Part shown: in pieces, positions 1 to 15,000 of the stretch
Layout of the letters: each line of letters begins with the position of its first letter
How positions within the stretch are numbered: the stretch's first letter is position 1
Source of the DNA: Euleptes europaea
Lineage: Eukaryota; Chordata; Lepidosauria; Squamata; Sphaerodactylidae
Length of the DNA: 64,000 nt
Reading direction: 5' to 3'
NCBI RefSeq assembly: GCF_029931775.1
Contig: NC_079325.1
Coordinates: forward strand, 52,374,286-52,438,285
Program-made: the position numbers and the translations under genes
Notes under the pieces: model-generated
Told to the model about the DNA's origin: nothing
The model's input: only the letters and a program-made list of their open reading frames with translations
The model's database searches: none

Positions 1-62
1 AGTTGCTCCTGCTCTGCATGGTCGGGGCCGGATTCTCCAGCCGACTCCTGCTACCTCCACCT

Positions 63-465
63 GCAGGGGTGAAATAAGGACACACTAGCTAAGAACTCCC
101 CCCCCCCGCGTGCATTCTGGCCCTGCCCCCTTTAACCCCTCTATTGTCGCCACTTCCGCCCCCACCCTCTTGTAGTACAGAGGGAATGTGTTTCTCCACA
201 GCCCTGGTGGGAAAGGATTAACAGTTTCTTGGGCGGTCCTAGCAGCTCCATAGCTAACGCCTCTTCTGCAAGGGGGGAAAAGGTTCCTTTTCTCAGAAAA
301 CAAACTCACATCTGCCTTGAATAGAGGCTATTCCTATCCACAGGAGGGGGCAGATCACCAGTCTTAGATCCTTCTGAGCTAGAGATCTGCCAGGACCCAC
401 AAGGGCCAGACCAAATGATTTCGTGGGCCTTAAACAGCCCCCGGGCCTGACGTTCCCCACCCCTG
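63..465 (-). mobile_element. hAT-like non-autonomous DNA transposon
   Basis: The right end reads gttccccacccctg, the inverse of the caggggtggggaac terminus seen at 18679. The interior (gcattctggccctgcc, gctccatagctaac) matches that second copy in reverse. The left end is diverged and approximate. The caggggt-type terminus is typical of Charlie-like hAT elements. No transposase reading frame is present. Confidence 0.6.
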
Positions 466-639
466 TATTACAGAGTACACAGGTTGGGTTTGGGTCCCCA
501 ACCCTGTGTCATACACAGCCTAATCACAGGCCAGTTGTGGGATCTCAATTTTCAGCCAATCTATCCCTCTCGACCACCTGGCTTCCACCCTGCCAGAAGC
601 ATTTCCAGCTACAGTGCCACACCACCTAAGTAGTCCATA

Positions 640-1068
640 CTGTGAGTCTGGCTGCTGCAGGAGCAGAATCATGTGGAACAGGAAACTCAAGGAAAGGATC
701 TTCAACTCGAGGGCATCCAATGAAGCTGATGCACAGTAGATTCAGGACTGACAAAAGGAAATTCTTTACACAGCAAGTGATTAAAATGTGGAATTTGCTG
801 CCAGAGTGATGGCCACAGGCACCGACTGCTTTAAAAGGGGATTAGTCAGATTCAGTGGATACTAACCATGGAGACTAAAGGGAACCTCCATGTTCAGAGG
901 CAGTAATCCTTTGAATACCTGTGCCAGAAGGCAACATCAGGGGAAGGCCTCGGCCTCTATGCCCTGTTGTTGGCCCTCCAGATGAACCAGTTGGCCACTG
1001 TGTGAGACAGAATGCTGGACTAGATGGATCACTGGTCTGATCCAGCAGGGCTCTTCTTGTGTTCTTAA
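640..1068 (+). mobile_element. CR1 LINE 3' end fragment
   Basis: It carries the remains of the CR1 ORF2 C-terminus (ttctttacacagcaagtgat, gtggaatttgctgcc), followed by the CR1 3' region ending in gatccagcagggctcttctt. It is 5'-truncated, as is usual for CR1. Confidence 0.75.
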
Positions 1069-1924
1069 TGGATGCATAGTATTTGCATCTCTTTAATGTG
1101 AAAAACCAGGAAAATGTCCCCGACTGTTGAATATTTAATATGTCAGCTTTGGGTGTCTAGGGTAATGAAGGATAAGGGACTGATAATTACTTTACATGAT
1201 TCTTTCATATGGCTGCAAAGGAAGATTAATAAAGTGAGGGGAAAGCGCACTCAGGAAGGGATTATTGAGGACAACAAAGTAATTTTTTTCTAAAGAACTG
1301 GGAGACTTTGAATAAAAGGTGACCCCTAAAGTGAAAGAAAACAATGGAACAAAAATCAAATACAAGAATTAAAACTAGACATCACACAGCTTGGAAGACC
1401 ATAGAAAATAAATGACAGAAGCTTTGAAGAGTTATGAAAGTTAATTACAGTAAGCCAAACAGACTAATTTAGAAACTGTTGGCTGCTGTCCCTTACGTGG
1501 GACTTTGTCACCAATGAGGCACTGCAACAAGATCAAGGCTGCTACACCTACTCAGCCAACAGGGTTCATAGTCAGTGCCGGGATCCCTATGGCAATTTGA
1601 AGTGAATCCGGCAGTTGCTTTGGCCAGTCAAGTCACTTGTTTCCAAAGTTCTGCAAGCTGGAGACATGGCTCTAGCTAACCTGAGGGGTGCTGTGGGGAT
1701 TTTCAAATGTGGAAAGTACTTTTGGTATATCTGATAATGCTGGTGCTGCACAGGGATGGGAGGTTGGGGGATGGGCTGCTATGCACTGCACTACATGACA
1801 GATATTGCCTATACAGAGGCATCCCTCACTGCCCCCATCAGGACTTCTGTCCCACTGACATCCAGCCTCACCTCGTGGCCCCCTCATAGTAGGCAGAGGA
1901 TCATCTCAATTCCTAAAGTGTTAG

Positions 1925-2420
1925 GAATATACCATAGAATTGTACTCAGAGTTGGAAGGAGCCATACAGGCCATCTAGTCCAACCCCCTGCTCAATGCAG
2001 GATCAGCCTAGAGCATCCCTGACAAGTGCTTGTCCAGCCTCTGCTTAAAGACCGTCAGTGAGGGGGAGCTTACCACCTCCCGAGGTAGCTGGTCCACTGT
2101 CGAACAACTCTTACTGTAAAAAACTTTTTCCTAATATCCAGCCAGTACCTTTCCACCCACAATTGAAACCAATTATTGCAAATCCTATCCTCTGTTGTCA
2201 ACAGGAACAGCTCCTTCCCCTCCTCTAAGTGACAGCCCTTCAAATATTTCAAGAGAGCAATCATGTCCCACCTCAATCTCTTCTCCAGACTAAACATTCC
2301 CAGCTCCCTCAGTCTTTCCTCGCAGGGCTTAGTCTTCAGGCCCCTGATCATCCTCGTCGCTCTCTGCATCCACTCGATTCTGTCCACATCCTGGGGAATG
2401 CCATCCATGTTCTGACACAA
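1925..2420 (-). mobile_element. CR1-like LINE 3' end, minus strand
   Basis: Read on the minus strand, a 116-codon open stretch contains the CR1 ORF2 C-terminal signature (MFSLEKRLRWDMIALLKYLKG, then RNNWF-, RKKFF- and RQW-like words). It is followed by the CR1 end that reads ggttggactagatggcct. It is a 5'-truncated copy. The open frame is LINE relic, not a host gene. Confidence 0.85.
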
Positions 2421-2960
2421 GGTGCAGACATGTGGCTCTGGAGCAGCCCTGGCTCTAGCTTCCTCTATTACTTATTCCTAGTTGCCCTTTACCTCCTTCC
2501 TCTCCATGGGGATGGTTTCTATTTACTGTAAGTCCTATCCTATAACCCCTTTGTATTGTCCTCACATGCAAATGATCCACCTCTCCTCATTGTTTGACCC
2601 CATCTCAGCAGCTTTGGAGGGATGGTGAAGGATGGATCTTAGAAGCCTGAGGTGACTTGGAAAGCCAAGCATTTTGGGTTACCTGGGAACTGCAGGCCAC
2701 TACTTCAGTCTATAAACCTAAGGGGTTGGTGCTACTGCAATCTGGCCAGTAACGAATGCAAGCAATGACATGCCTTTTGTTTGGGTATGTGGGGAAGTTT
2801 GATTTCAGTTATTCTTTAAAAAAAAAACAACCACCAGTACTCTGTCCAAACTATGCTTCTTGCATCAGTCTGAACAGTAACTGGTAGCAAAACCTCCAAA
2901 ATCAGTGTCATCATTTATGAAACAAAGTGCAGGCTGAAGAAAGTACAAAGTTATGCTCAA
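2421..2960. other. Intergenic stretch, no gene recognised
   Basis: This is AT-rich sequence with a short A-run near 2818. I see no coding signature on either strand. It lies downstream of the RMI2 3' end. Confidence 0.5.
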
Positions 2961-2984
2961 AATAGTGTTTTTAGTGTGGATATT

Positions 2985-2990
2985 TTATTG
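2985..2990 (-). terminator. Candidate RMI2 poly(A) signal
   Basis: AATAAA on the minus strand (tttatt on plus), 249 bases past the RMI2 stop codon. It is the first canonical signal downstream of the coding block. Confidence 0.55.
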
Positions 2991-3238
2991 TGGCAACAAT
3001 TAGTCTTCCACTGTACGAACTTGATGCTGCTTTATCTAAACTACCTGGAAATAGTCACTGTTCAAAATGAACTCTTGTTCCCAGTGCTCTCAACTCCTGC
3101 AGTAAATTGAGTAGGTAAATTTCTCCACCTAATTCAAGTTCTCTGAAGGAAAATGTATTTTAAAGGCAAAATCAAAAGGCTCTTCAGGGCTTCAGTTTCT
3201 TTGGAGAACAAGCATATTGAGTAATGCAGCCTCTACCA

Positions 3239-3655
3239 CTAAGGGAGATTTCTGTGCAAATCCTCCACTTCCAGTCCCCACATGTTCCTATGCAAGACAC
3301 TGTCCGTAACAGCTGTCATCTTCACTGCTCGAAGGATGGGCTCCGGGCTACAAGACAGAACCTGACCCATTACCATCACATACTTGCCAGCACTGAGGCA
3401 AGGCCATCCTTTGGGGACCTTATCTGCTCCTTGAACTGTGAAAGAGCCGCTTTCATCTTGCATATGCACCGTCGAGCCATCCTGGTCCACGCTGAGCACT
3501 GTGCCCTGCATCCACACCAGGGGAACGGCCAACGGGGGAAGTCCGTATTCCTCCCGAGCCATCATCCACTGACCACCAGGGGCCCGACAGCAGCGTCTGA
3601 GCTGTACAGCCAGAACCTTCACTGGTGGGGACTGCAGAGAAAGGTCTTCTGACAT
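3239..3655 (-). CDS. RMI2: RecQ-mediated genome instability protein 2
   Basis: RMI2 is the small OB-fold subunit that pairs with RMI1 in the BLM-TOP3A-RMI dissolvasome, which resolves double Holliday junctions in the nucleus. The 138-residue product (human: 147) aligns over nearly its whole length: PPVKVLAVQLRR near the N-terminus, VWMQGTV, then GKYVMVMG, CSPEPILRAVKMT and the C-terminal LEVEDLHRNLP. The start is the ATG at 3655, just upstream of the conserved block; the preceding in-frame codon is GTG. The human N-terminal tail is longer and the usual Gly/Ala-rich leader is missing. A good 3' splice site (pyrimidines then tatag) lies at 3687, 31 bases upstream, so a non-coding or alternative first exon further upstream is possible. 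The whole coding region is uninterrupted. Identity is near certain. Whether this is the native locus or a retrocopy is open: I see no A-tail or flanking duplication. Confidence 0.9.
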   Translation of the reverse strand: MSEDLSLQSPPVKVLAVQLRRCCRAPGGQWMMAREEYGLPPLAVPLVWMQGTVLSVDQDGSTVHMQDESGSFTVQGADKVPKGWPCLSAGKYVMVMGQVLSCSPEPILRAVKMTAVTDSVLHRNMWGLEVEDLHRNLP

Positions 3656-4044
3656 CACACCACTCCTCCTTCCTGCCCGCTTTCACCTATAGAAAAAGCA
3701 CATATAACCCTTTAACTTAAGATATAGGAGAAAATATATTAATCATTTGCAACAGATTGCAACCAAACCCCTTTTGGACATGGAGAACAGCAGGATATTT
3801 AGACTAACAGATCTCCCCAAAACACAAATGATGTCTGAAAGAGAAATGCCTGATTCCAGGCAAGAAATACAAAACTCCTATGTGATCATATAGATAGATC
3901 AATATACAAACACAGCGTGGTTGCAATACCAACAAATACTCCAAACTAAAAACATAAAAGTAACCAAGAAAAAAAATGCTTAGTGTTGAAAATCTACTGC
4001 TACCCCCCCCAAAAAAATAGACATGGTGCTTCAATACTGTGAGA

Positions 4045-4400
4045 AATTTAAGAACATAAGAAAAGCCCTGCTAAATCAGACCAAGGCCCATCAAGTCCAG
4101 GAGTCTGCTCACACAGTGGCCAACCAGGTGCCGCTAGGAAGCCCACATACAAGACGACTGCAGCAGCAGCATCCTACCTGTGTTCCACAGCTCTTAATAT
4201 AATGAGCATGCTCCTCTGATCCTGGAGAGAGTAAGTATGCATCATGACTCATTCATTTTGACTAGTAGCCATGGATAGCCTTATCCTCCATGGACATGTC
4301 CACTTTCCTCTTAAAGCCTTCCAAGTTGGCAGCCATCACTATATCCTGGGGCAGGGAGCCCCACCATTTCACTATTTATTTCCTATAGTTCAGACAAAGA
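4045..4400 (-). mobile_element. CR1 LINE 3' end, minus strand
   Basis: Plus-strand words gaacataagaaaagccctgc, cacacagtggccaaccaggt and cctggggcagggagccccac are the reverse complement of the CR1 3' region. The same family recurs at 17320, 19215, 24555, 40430 and 44320. Confidence 0.85.
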
Positions 4401-4657
4401 ACTCGCATATGCCTCAAAATGAGAAAAACATCAGCGGTACAACTATTGGGATAGTAGTAGCATGTGGACAACTACATTCCCTCATATACTTCATACCTAA
4501 ATATAACAGGAAAAAAATCTGTCTCTGGAGAGACATATAGGGCAATCCTCACACACCCTTCTATGCCCAATGAAGACTTTACTCCTTGTTCAGCCTTATT
4601 TTTCCCCCCTCACCCTGTCCACTTTTTCTCTTGACACCTATTTAGCTTGCCCCTGAA

Positions 4658-4730
4658 TAGGGTTGCCAACCTCCAGGTGGTGGCTGGAGTTCTCCCACTA
4701 CTACAACTGATATCCAGCCGATAGTGGAAC
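4658..4730 (+). mobile_element. hAT-type MITE (TAGGGTTGCC family), interrupted left part
   Basis: It starts tagggttgccaacctccagg and runs to ctccagccgata, where the palindromic element at 4731 takes over. It is one of roughly 15 copies of a ~200-bp MITE with TAGGGTTGCCA termini in this window. Confidence 0.6.
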
Positions 4731-4880
4731 ATATCAAGTGGATACAGGGCGCCGTATATGATCCTACCCAACGAAGGAGCATGTTACTATACAGCCCGAG
4801 TTGGCAGCTGATGAAGACCTCCTAGTGGTCGAAAAAGGGATACATCAGTCACCCTGTATCCACTTGATATGTTCCACTAT
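4731..4880. mobile_element. Palindromic element with 29-bp perfect terminal inverted repeats
   Basis: The left arm, atagtggaacatatcaagtg continuing to gatacaggg, is an exact reverse complement of the right arm ending gatatgttccactat. The ~90-bp interior holds ctgatga (4808-4814), a 4-bp hairpin gacc/ggtc and gaaa (4831-4834), similar to a hammerhead ribozyme core. I do not recognise the family. Confidence 0.65.
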
Positions 4881-5542
4881 TGCCACTCAGATGACTGACG
4901 AGTTATTAGACTCCAAGCTACAGTGACAGAAACAGTCTGATACCTACACTTCAAGTGGCTTGATGCCCACAGGACTACCTCTCTACGTCTCCTCTATGCA
5001 AGATAGCAATATATTCGCACAGGACTCTGAGAATGACATATAACGCTTGTGACTGTAACAATGCGTACTGTATTGTTTTGAATGTTTGCATATTATTGCA
5101 TATTTATGAGTGAATAATACATATGCCTAAATTGAACCTAGCATTATTGCCTATAACAATTTTGTTTAATCCATTCTGTTATCTGCGGTTTGTTTTTTTA
5201 AAAAAATATTTTTTTATTTTCTTAAGTCACATTCAATTTCAATATTATCTTCAGAGTTACATAAAATAAAACAATTCCAAACTAATCAGCCTAATCAGTA
5301 TTGACTTTTCTGACTTCCCCTCCCCTATCAAATTAATATCTATATAATCCCCTCTGTATTTGTTTTCTAATTCTATAATTCATGATATCATTTCTATAAA
5401 CTACATATTATCCTATACACTTTAATTATTGAATACATCCTTTCAACATTGATCAATTGAATTAGATTAAATCATAGCCTTTAACATTTCCCATATTTAA
5501 TTCGTTTTCACAATATGTTATCTATGCCTCCCATTCTCTCAC
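4881..5542. other. AT-rich intergenic DNA, nothing recognised
   Basis: It is AT-rich with T/A runs around 5190-5215. I see no coding or repeat signature on either strand. Confidence 0.45.
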
Positions 5543-5556
5543 ATATTCTTCATTGT

Positions 5557-5854
5557 AGGTTCTCGTAGGTTATCCGGGCTGTGTGACCGTGGTCTTGGAA
5601 TTTTCTTTCCTGACGTTTTGCCAGCAGCTGTGGCTGGCATCTTCAGAGTAGTAACACTGAAGGACAGTGTCTCTCAGCGTCAAGTGTGTAGGAAGAATCA
5701 TATATAGTAGTCAGAAAGGGGTTGGGTTTGAGCTGAGTAATTGTCCTGCAATTGTTGCTGGCGAAACGTCAGGAAAGAAAATGCCAAGACCCCGGTCACA
5801 CAGCCCGGATAACCTACAAGAACCAATGAACTCTGACCTTGAAAGCCTTCGACA
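5557..5854. mobile_element. Foldback repeat with 14-bp flanking duplication
   Basis: The ends are inverted: ctcgtaggttatccgggctg near 5562 against cagcccggataacctacaag near 5815, continuing inward through the ggtcttgg and cgtttt/cgaaacgtcagg words. The element is bounded by direct repeats atattcttcattgt at 5543-5556 and 5855-5868. A shorter relative is at 54244. Confidence 0.75.
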
Positions 5855-6169
5855 ATATTCTTCATTGTCTTTTTGATTTACTAAAGCAGTAAGTATAGCC
5901 ATTTCTGCTAGTTCAAACATTTTATTTATCCAGTCATTCTTGTGTGGTATCTCAGACATTTTCCGTTTAGCTGCATAGACCAATCTTGCAGCAGTGGTGT
6001 CATACGCCAATTCCCTCAGAGAGAGTCCGAGTCCAAGCCAGCTGCAAGGCCAGACGCCAATTCTGACCTCCTGACCTCCCGTATTTTTTGCCTCCCCCCG
6101 CCTCAGCTCCCTGTTCAAACATCACCCACCAACGGCCGCCGACCACCCCGCAGCCTAAACGCGCCCTAA

Positions 6170-10351
<4,182 letters not shown>

Positions 10352-11593
10352 CCGGTGTGGAGGCGTTTCTTTCGAAAATCCAGCTGCTTGCCTGTAAAGG
10401 CTAGACGAGACACTTAAGTTTGCTCAGAACAAATGGATGTAATTTTTCGATTCTGAACGTTCAGCCCAAAGACCGTCTCTCTGATCGTCGTGATCTGCTT
10501 TAGGGCCAGCAATGTGACTTTCCAGAAAGAGCAACAGTGACTTAATTGGAATGCACTTTATGAAGTTCATGCTTTGCCCTTGCTCTGGGGACTGTTGAAT
10601 ACCCAAAAGAAGTGGCTGTGGTGGTTCAGAATGGAATCTTGGCTGCTTTTACAGCATTTTATAGACACCTTTTTCCTGGACTGTTATCAAATTTAGATTC
10701 CTTGCTGCAGCACAAGTGACTCAATTTTTTTCTGGACTCTGATATCTTATTTCTACATTTTAAAACTGTGACAACATCGATGTGCTAAAGCCTACCGTCC
10801 GCTTGGGAATGGCACTTTGAATGCCTTTAAATATACGGGTTAGACTCCCTGGGGTAAACTTAACAAAGTTGCCTTCCGGGTTTATATTCCTCATTGCAAT
10901 TAGGTGCTATCAGATGACGATTTCAATGGCAGCTGCCTCTAGGATGAGAAAATGAAACCAGCTGTGTCGGCCAGCGATGTGATAGGCCTAGGAATAGATC
11001 TTTCACCAGCTTGGGATTCTGGTTTCAGATAAGAGTACTTCTTTATCTCCCTGTGAAAAGTCAACCAAGATCTCTTTAATGTTCCCTTTACTGCTCCAGA
11101 AAGAACTGGGGTTTCTGTTCCGACTTTGCCACCTTGACGTTTCTGAGGGGCCCACAAGTCAGAAAAGGCGCTGAAGTGTTACTTTGCTGTGCAGTGCACC
11201 AGAGATAATCGTGCAAGTGATCTCAAGCTGCTCTTAGAAGGCTTACTGAGTGTGCCACAGCACCATTGGGTTGGGACTGTGTGCAAATAAGCACAAAGCG
11301 CACAAGCTGTTGTAATTTCATAGCTGGCAGAAAAAGTCCTTGATCTTTCCCTCGGTGGAAGCTGTTGGAACAGACCTACTTCTCTCCAGGGGGGTACAGG
11401 GGAAGAGGGAAGAGTCATGTTCTGTAAGGCTTTCTGACAGTATTTTTGCTGGACAGGGTGAGGATCCTTTGAAAGCTCTGGTCAAAATTCCCACGGAAAC
11501 CCCTTCATTTGCTCATAAAATTTTATGGGTCAACTGTGTTGAGGAAAGAAGAACATTGTTTTCTGTGTTCAAAAGTCTGTTTTAATTTATATA

Positions 11594-11599
11594 AATAAA
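11594..11599 (+). terminator. TOR2A poly(A) signal
   Basis: AATAAA lies 1.24 kb past the TOR2A stop, followed by a GT-rich stretch near 11603-11650. The implied 3' UTR (10352 to ~11620) ends ~410 bp short of the convergent TTC16 stop. Confidence 0.7.
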
Positions 11600-11689
11600 A
11601 AGGTGAAAATATGCTTTCTTTCCAGAGGGTGTTAAAGTGCAGTGGTTAGGATTAGTAGTGAATCAAAATTACCTTTAGCTCATTTTTCC

Positions 11690-11757
11690 CCCCTAGGAAA
11701 CTGTTATCCTTCTAAGCCCATTGAAGTCAATAGGGATAACTGCTTAGTATTGCAGCC
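11690..11757. repeat. Fragment of a short palindromic MITE
   Basis: ttatccttctaagcccattg...gtcaatagggataactgctt is a degenerate version of the foldback sequence at 40864. Confidence 0.35.
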
Positions 11758-12029
11758 GCATTCGTTACAGATTCTGAAGTCTACAAGCACACTTCCTCCG
11801 CTGAACTAGTATGTGAATCCTACAGTCTGACCTGACAAATTCCATTTCAGACTTGCTTAGGCCTTTGGGTGCAGAAGGACATTTGTGCCGCTGGGTACAG
11901 AATGGCATCTACAACAAACTGCCCCCCCCCTTCATACCAAGGACAGTTTGGATGAACGAATCCACAAAATATACATTGGTATGTAAATAACTTGTTAGCA
12001 AAATTACCGATTATCAAAATTAACTATGA

Positions 12030-15000
12030 CTAAAAATGACTAATGCCTTGGCTGAACTTCTTCCAGTGGTAAGGTTCATCAGAACGTTTCTTTTCTGGCA
12101 ATGTAGGGTTGGGGTCCAGCCGGGCGCTATGAGATTCCAGACACACCCTCTCTCGTACTTCCTTCAGCTCTTCATTTACCTGCCAGACACATGAGAAATG
12201 TGGACTTAGTATCAGAAGCTTTTCTAACATAAAAACCGAAAGATGTTGAGCCACAGACTTTCAGCAAGCTTTTGCCCTGCAAATCGCTATATAGCCCATT
12301 CCTGAGGTTGGGGGCTGAAAGTGTAGTGGAGGCGGCGCAACCCTGCCGCCAGCGGAAGTGCCCTCTTACCATGGAATAAGGCCCTTACACTGGCAGTGTG
12401 GGCAGTTCCGTCGGAACCTGGGCGCTATGGAGCTGCATGCCGCTCCTCCGACACCACAGTCCCTCTGAGGCCCAAATCCCGGAAGAGAAATGCGGCGCCT
12501 GCGTGGGGGAACGTTCCCAGGGGTGGAGTTAACTATAGTCAGCTTCGTAAGCCCCTCCAGCCCCAGCGTTGCTGCACCAGGTTTTTCTTGGCACAGCATC
12601 TCTATTCAATGGGGCTTCCCCCCCACATTTTTGATTTTTTTAAAGGCCTTTTTCAGCCTCTTTGGAGGCGCCTCAGCCACGCCATCCCCGGCCGCTGCAA
12701 GGATCAGGAATCAGCTGTTTGAGAGCAATCTTAATCAGGTCTATTTGGAATCTTGCTCAGGTCAATGGGGCTTCCTTCCAGGAAAGTGTTCTTCGGGTTG
12801 CACTGTCAAGGAGAAATTGTAAGCAGGTCTACACAAAAGTGAGGTGCTTTATTCAATGGGGCTTACTCTCAGGAAAGCGTTCTTAGGATTGCAGCCTTCC
12901 TTTCTCATTGGGGCAAACCATGCATCTGTGTAGAGTTGTATGCATGAAAGTATTATTCCCAAACAAATCCTTATGAATCTCTTCTATATTGTAATTTTAC
13001 TTGGCTGAGTGAAAAACCTGATGGGTGGAAAGCTGCACTAAGCAGGCTGCTTATGAGCCAGAGAAGCTGTATCATTCCAGATCCTCCAACCATGTTTTGG
13101 AAAACTGAGCTCATGACCCCTTTCCCTCCCTTCATGGGCCACTTTCCCCCACTCTTCCTGGCTTGTGGCAAAGCTGAGATTACATTTATGTTTTTATTTA
13201 TATTTTAGATTTATATGCCACCCTTCCCCACTACAGGGGGCTCGGGGTGGGTAACAACCAATCAAATACATTTAAAAACAGAAAAACAATTAAAATAGAT
13301 TAAAACCCATAAAATACAGATAAGGTGGCACCCAGAAGAACTGACTAATGTGAGAAGCGGGCAAAGCATGCAATCCACAGTGCACCAGGCCTGCATGGAA
13401 AAGAGAATCTGCATGGGAGAGAATCTGAGGCCCATGGAGAAGGGGAAACCTGAGGCTTAGGTACAAACAGTTTGGCCCTGGCTCTTAACTGCACCCATAT
13501 TCTGCTACATGCCATATATAGAACCAAGCCAAGATGCACTCTTTCAGAAAGCAAACGATTCTTCCAAAGGCTGGTTTTGATGCTCCTGGTGTTGACTTTT
13601 TGACATATAATGACGAGCCAAAAAAACCCTGTCGCTGAGTCCAGTAGCACCTTAAAGACTAACAAAATTTCTGGCGGGGTAGGAGCTTTCATGAGCCACA
13701 GCTCACTTCTTCAGATGCAGCTAGAATGTGATTCCATCTATCCTTAAGTAGAGATGAGAGAATTAGACACGCAATGTAAATGTCAAAAGCAAGTAAATTA
13801 CATTAGCAGGTGTGACTGGATTAGATGTGATATGCAGAGGGGTAGTAGGTATGGAGAAATCAGCATTGATAATGAGTCAGGAATCCCAGATCTCTATTAA
13901 GTCCTGGAGAATGCATAGTCTTGAGCTTCATTATTAGTTATAATTCAGTAGTCTCGTTTTCTAATCTCCCTTTGAAATCCATCATGATCTAATACTCTTC
14001 GTGTGTGGATATGAATCTAAGTGTCCCCCCTCCCGCATTTGTAAAGTGTGATAAAGCTGAAACAGGAACACATGAAGTTGCCTTATACTGAATCAGACCC
14101 TTGATCCACCAAAGTCAGTATGGTCTACTCAGACTGGAAGCGGATCTCCAGGGTCGCAGGTAGAGATCATTCACATCACCTACTTGCTTAGTCCCTTTAA
14201 CTGGAGATGCCAGGGATTGAACCTGGGACCTTCTGCATGAAAAGCAGATGCTCTACCACTGAGCCACAGCCCCTCCCCATCTTCAAAGACTTTTCTTAAA
14301 CATAACCCAACATGGAGAAAAATGGGAATTCTTTCAAAGATCCAGTGGCTTCTAAACTAGATCCTGTAGAAGAGTAACGAGAACTGCTGACATCGCAGCC
14401 AAGTGCAATTCCATCTGAAGATGAGTTGTTTGCAAAATTAACACTTCTTGTTGCTTTAAAGCAGACCAACAACTTGTGTGATCCACCATGGCAAGTGCTA
14501 TGTGTATCCTGTGGTTGCTGTCCTAGACAGGCAGACAGATGTGGCTAAATTTGGCTTGCAGAGTCAGGAATTGGACTTATTTTTAGAAGTCTCGTGTTTT
14601 AAAAGTCAGTGCTCCCAAAGCAGTCTCTGTACAAATCTCAGGAAAAACTTAAATGACCAAACTGATTTTCAGCTGCATCCACCAAAGCATCCACTACCCT
14701 AAAGACAAAGAGACGCCATCTTGCCCTGGTAGAGGTCATGACTTACTTTGTTTGATTTCTTCCAGCAGGCAAGTTGCCTCTGATACAGTCTCCTTGCTTC
14801 CAATTCATGCCCGTCCCCTGCCGGACTCTCTGGCCCTTCCTTCTGAGGGGATTCGTCTTTCGGCTGGTCGGCAGCTAGTGGGAATCTGGAAAGGGGAGGA
14901 AGCGAGCAGAACAAAAGGTCACGGCAGGGAAAGACGGGTCTGGGTGTGACCAGCATTGGAAGGTCAACTTCAGATCAGTGATTGACTTAGCCTTTGTTGA

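Noticed and set aside
14220-14278. Possible functional tRNA genes in SINE heads
   Set aside because: Box A and box B are present but the cloverleaf is incomplete and a SINE body follows. I found no free-standing tRNA.
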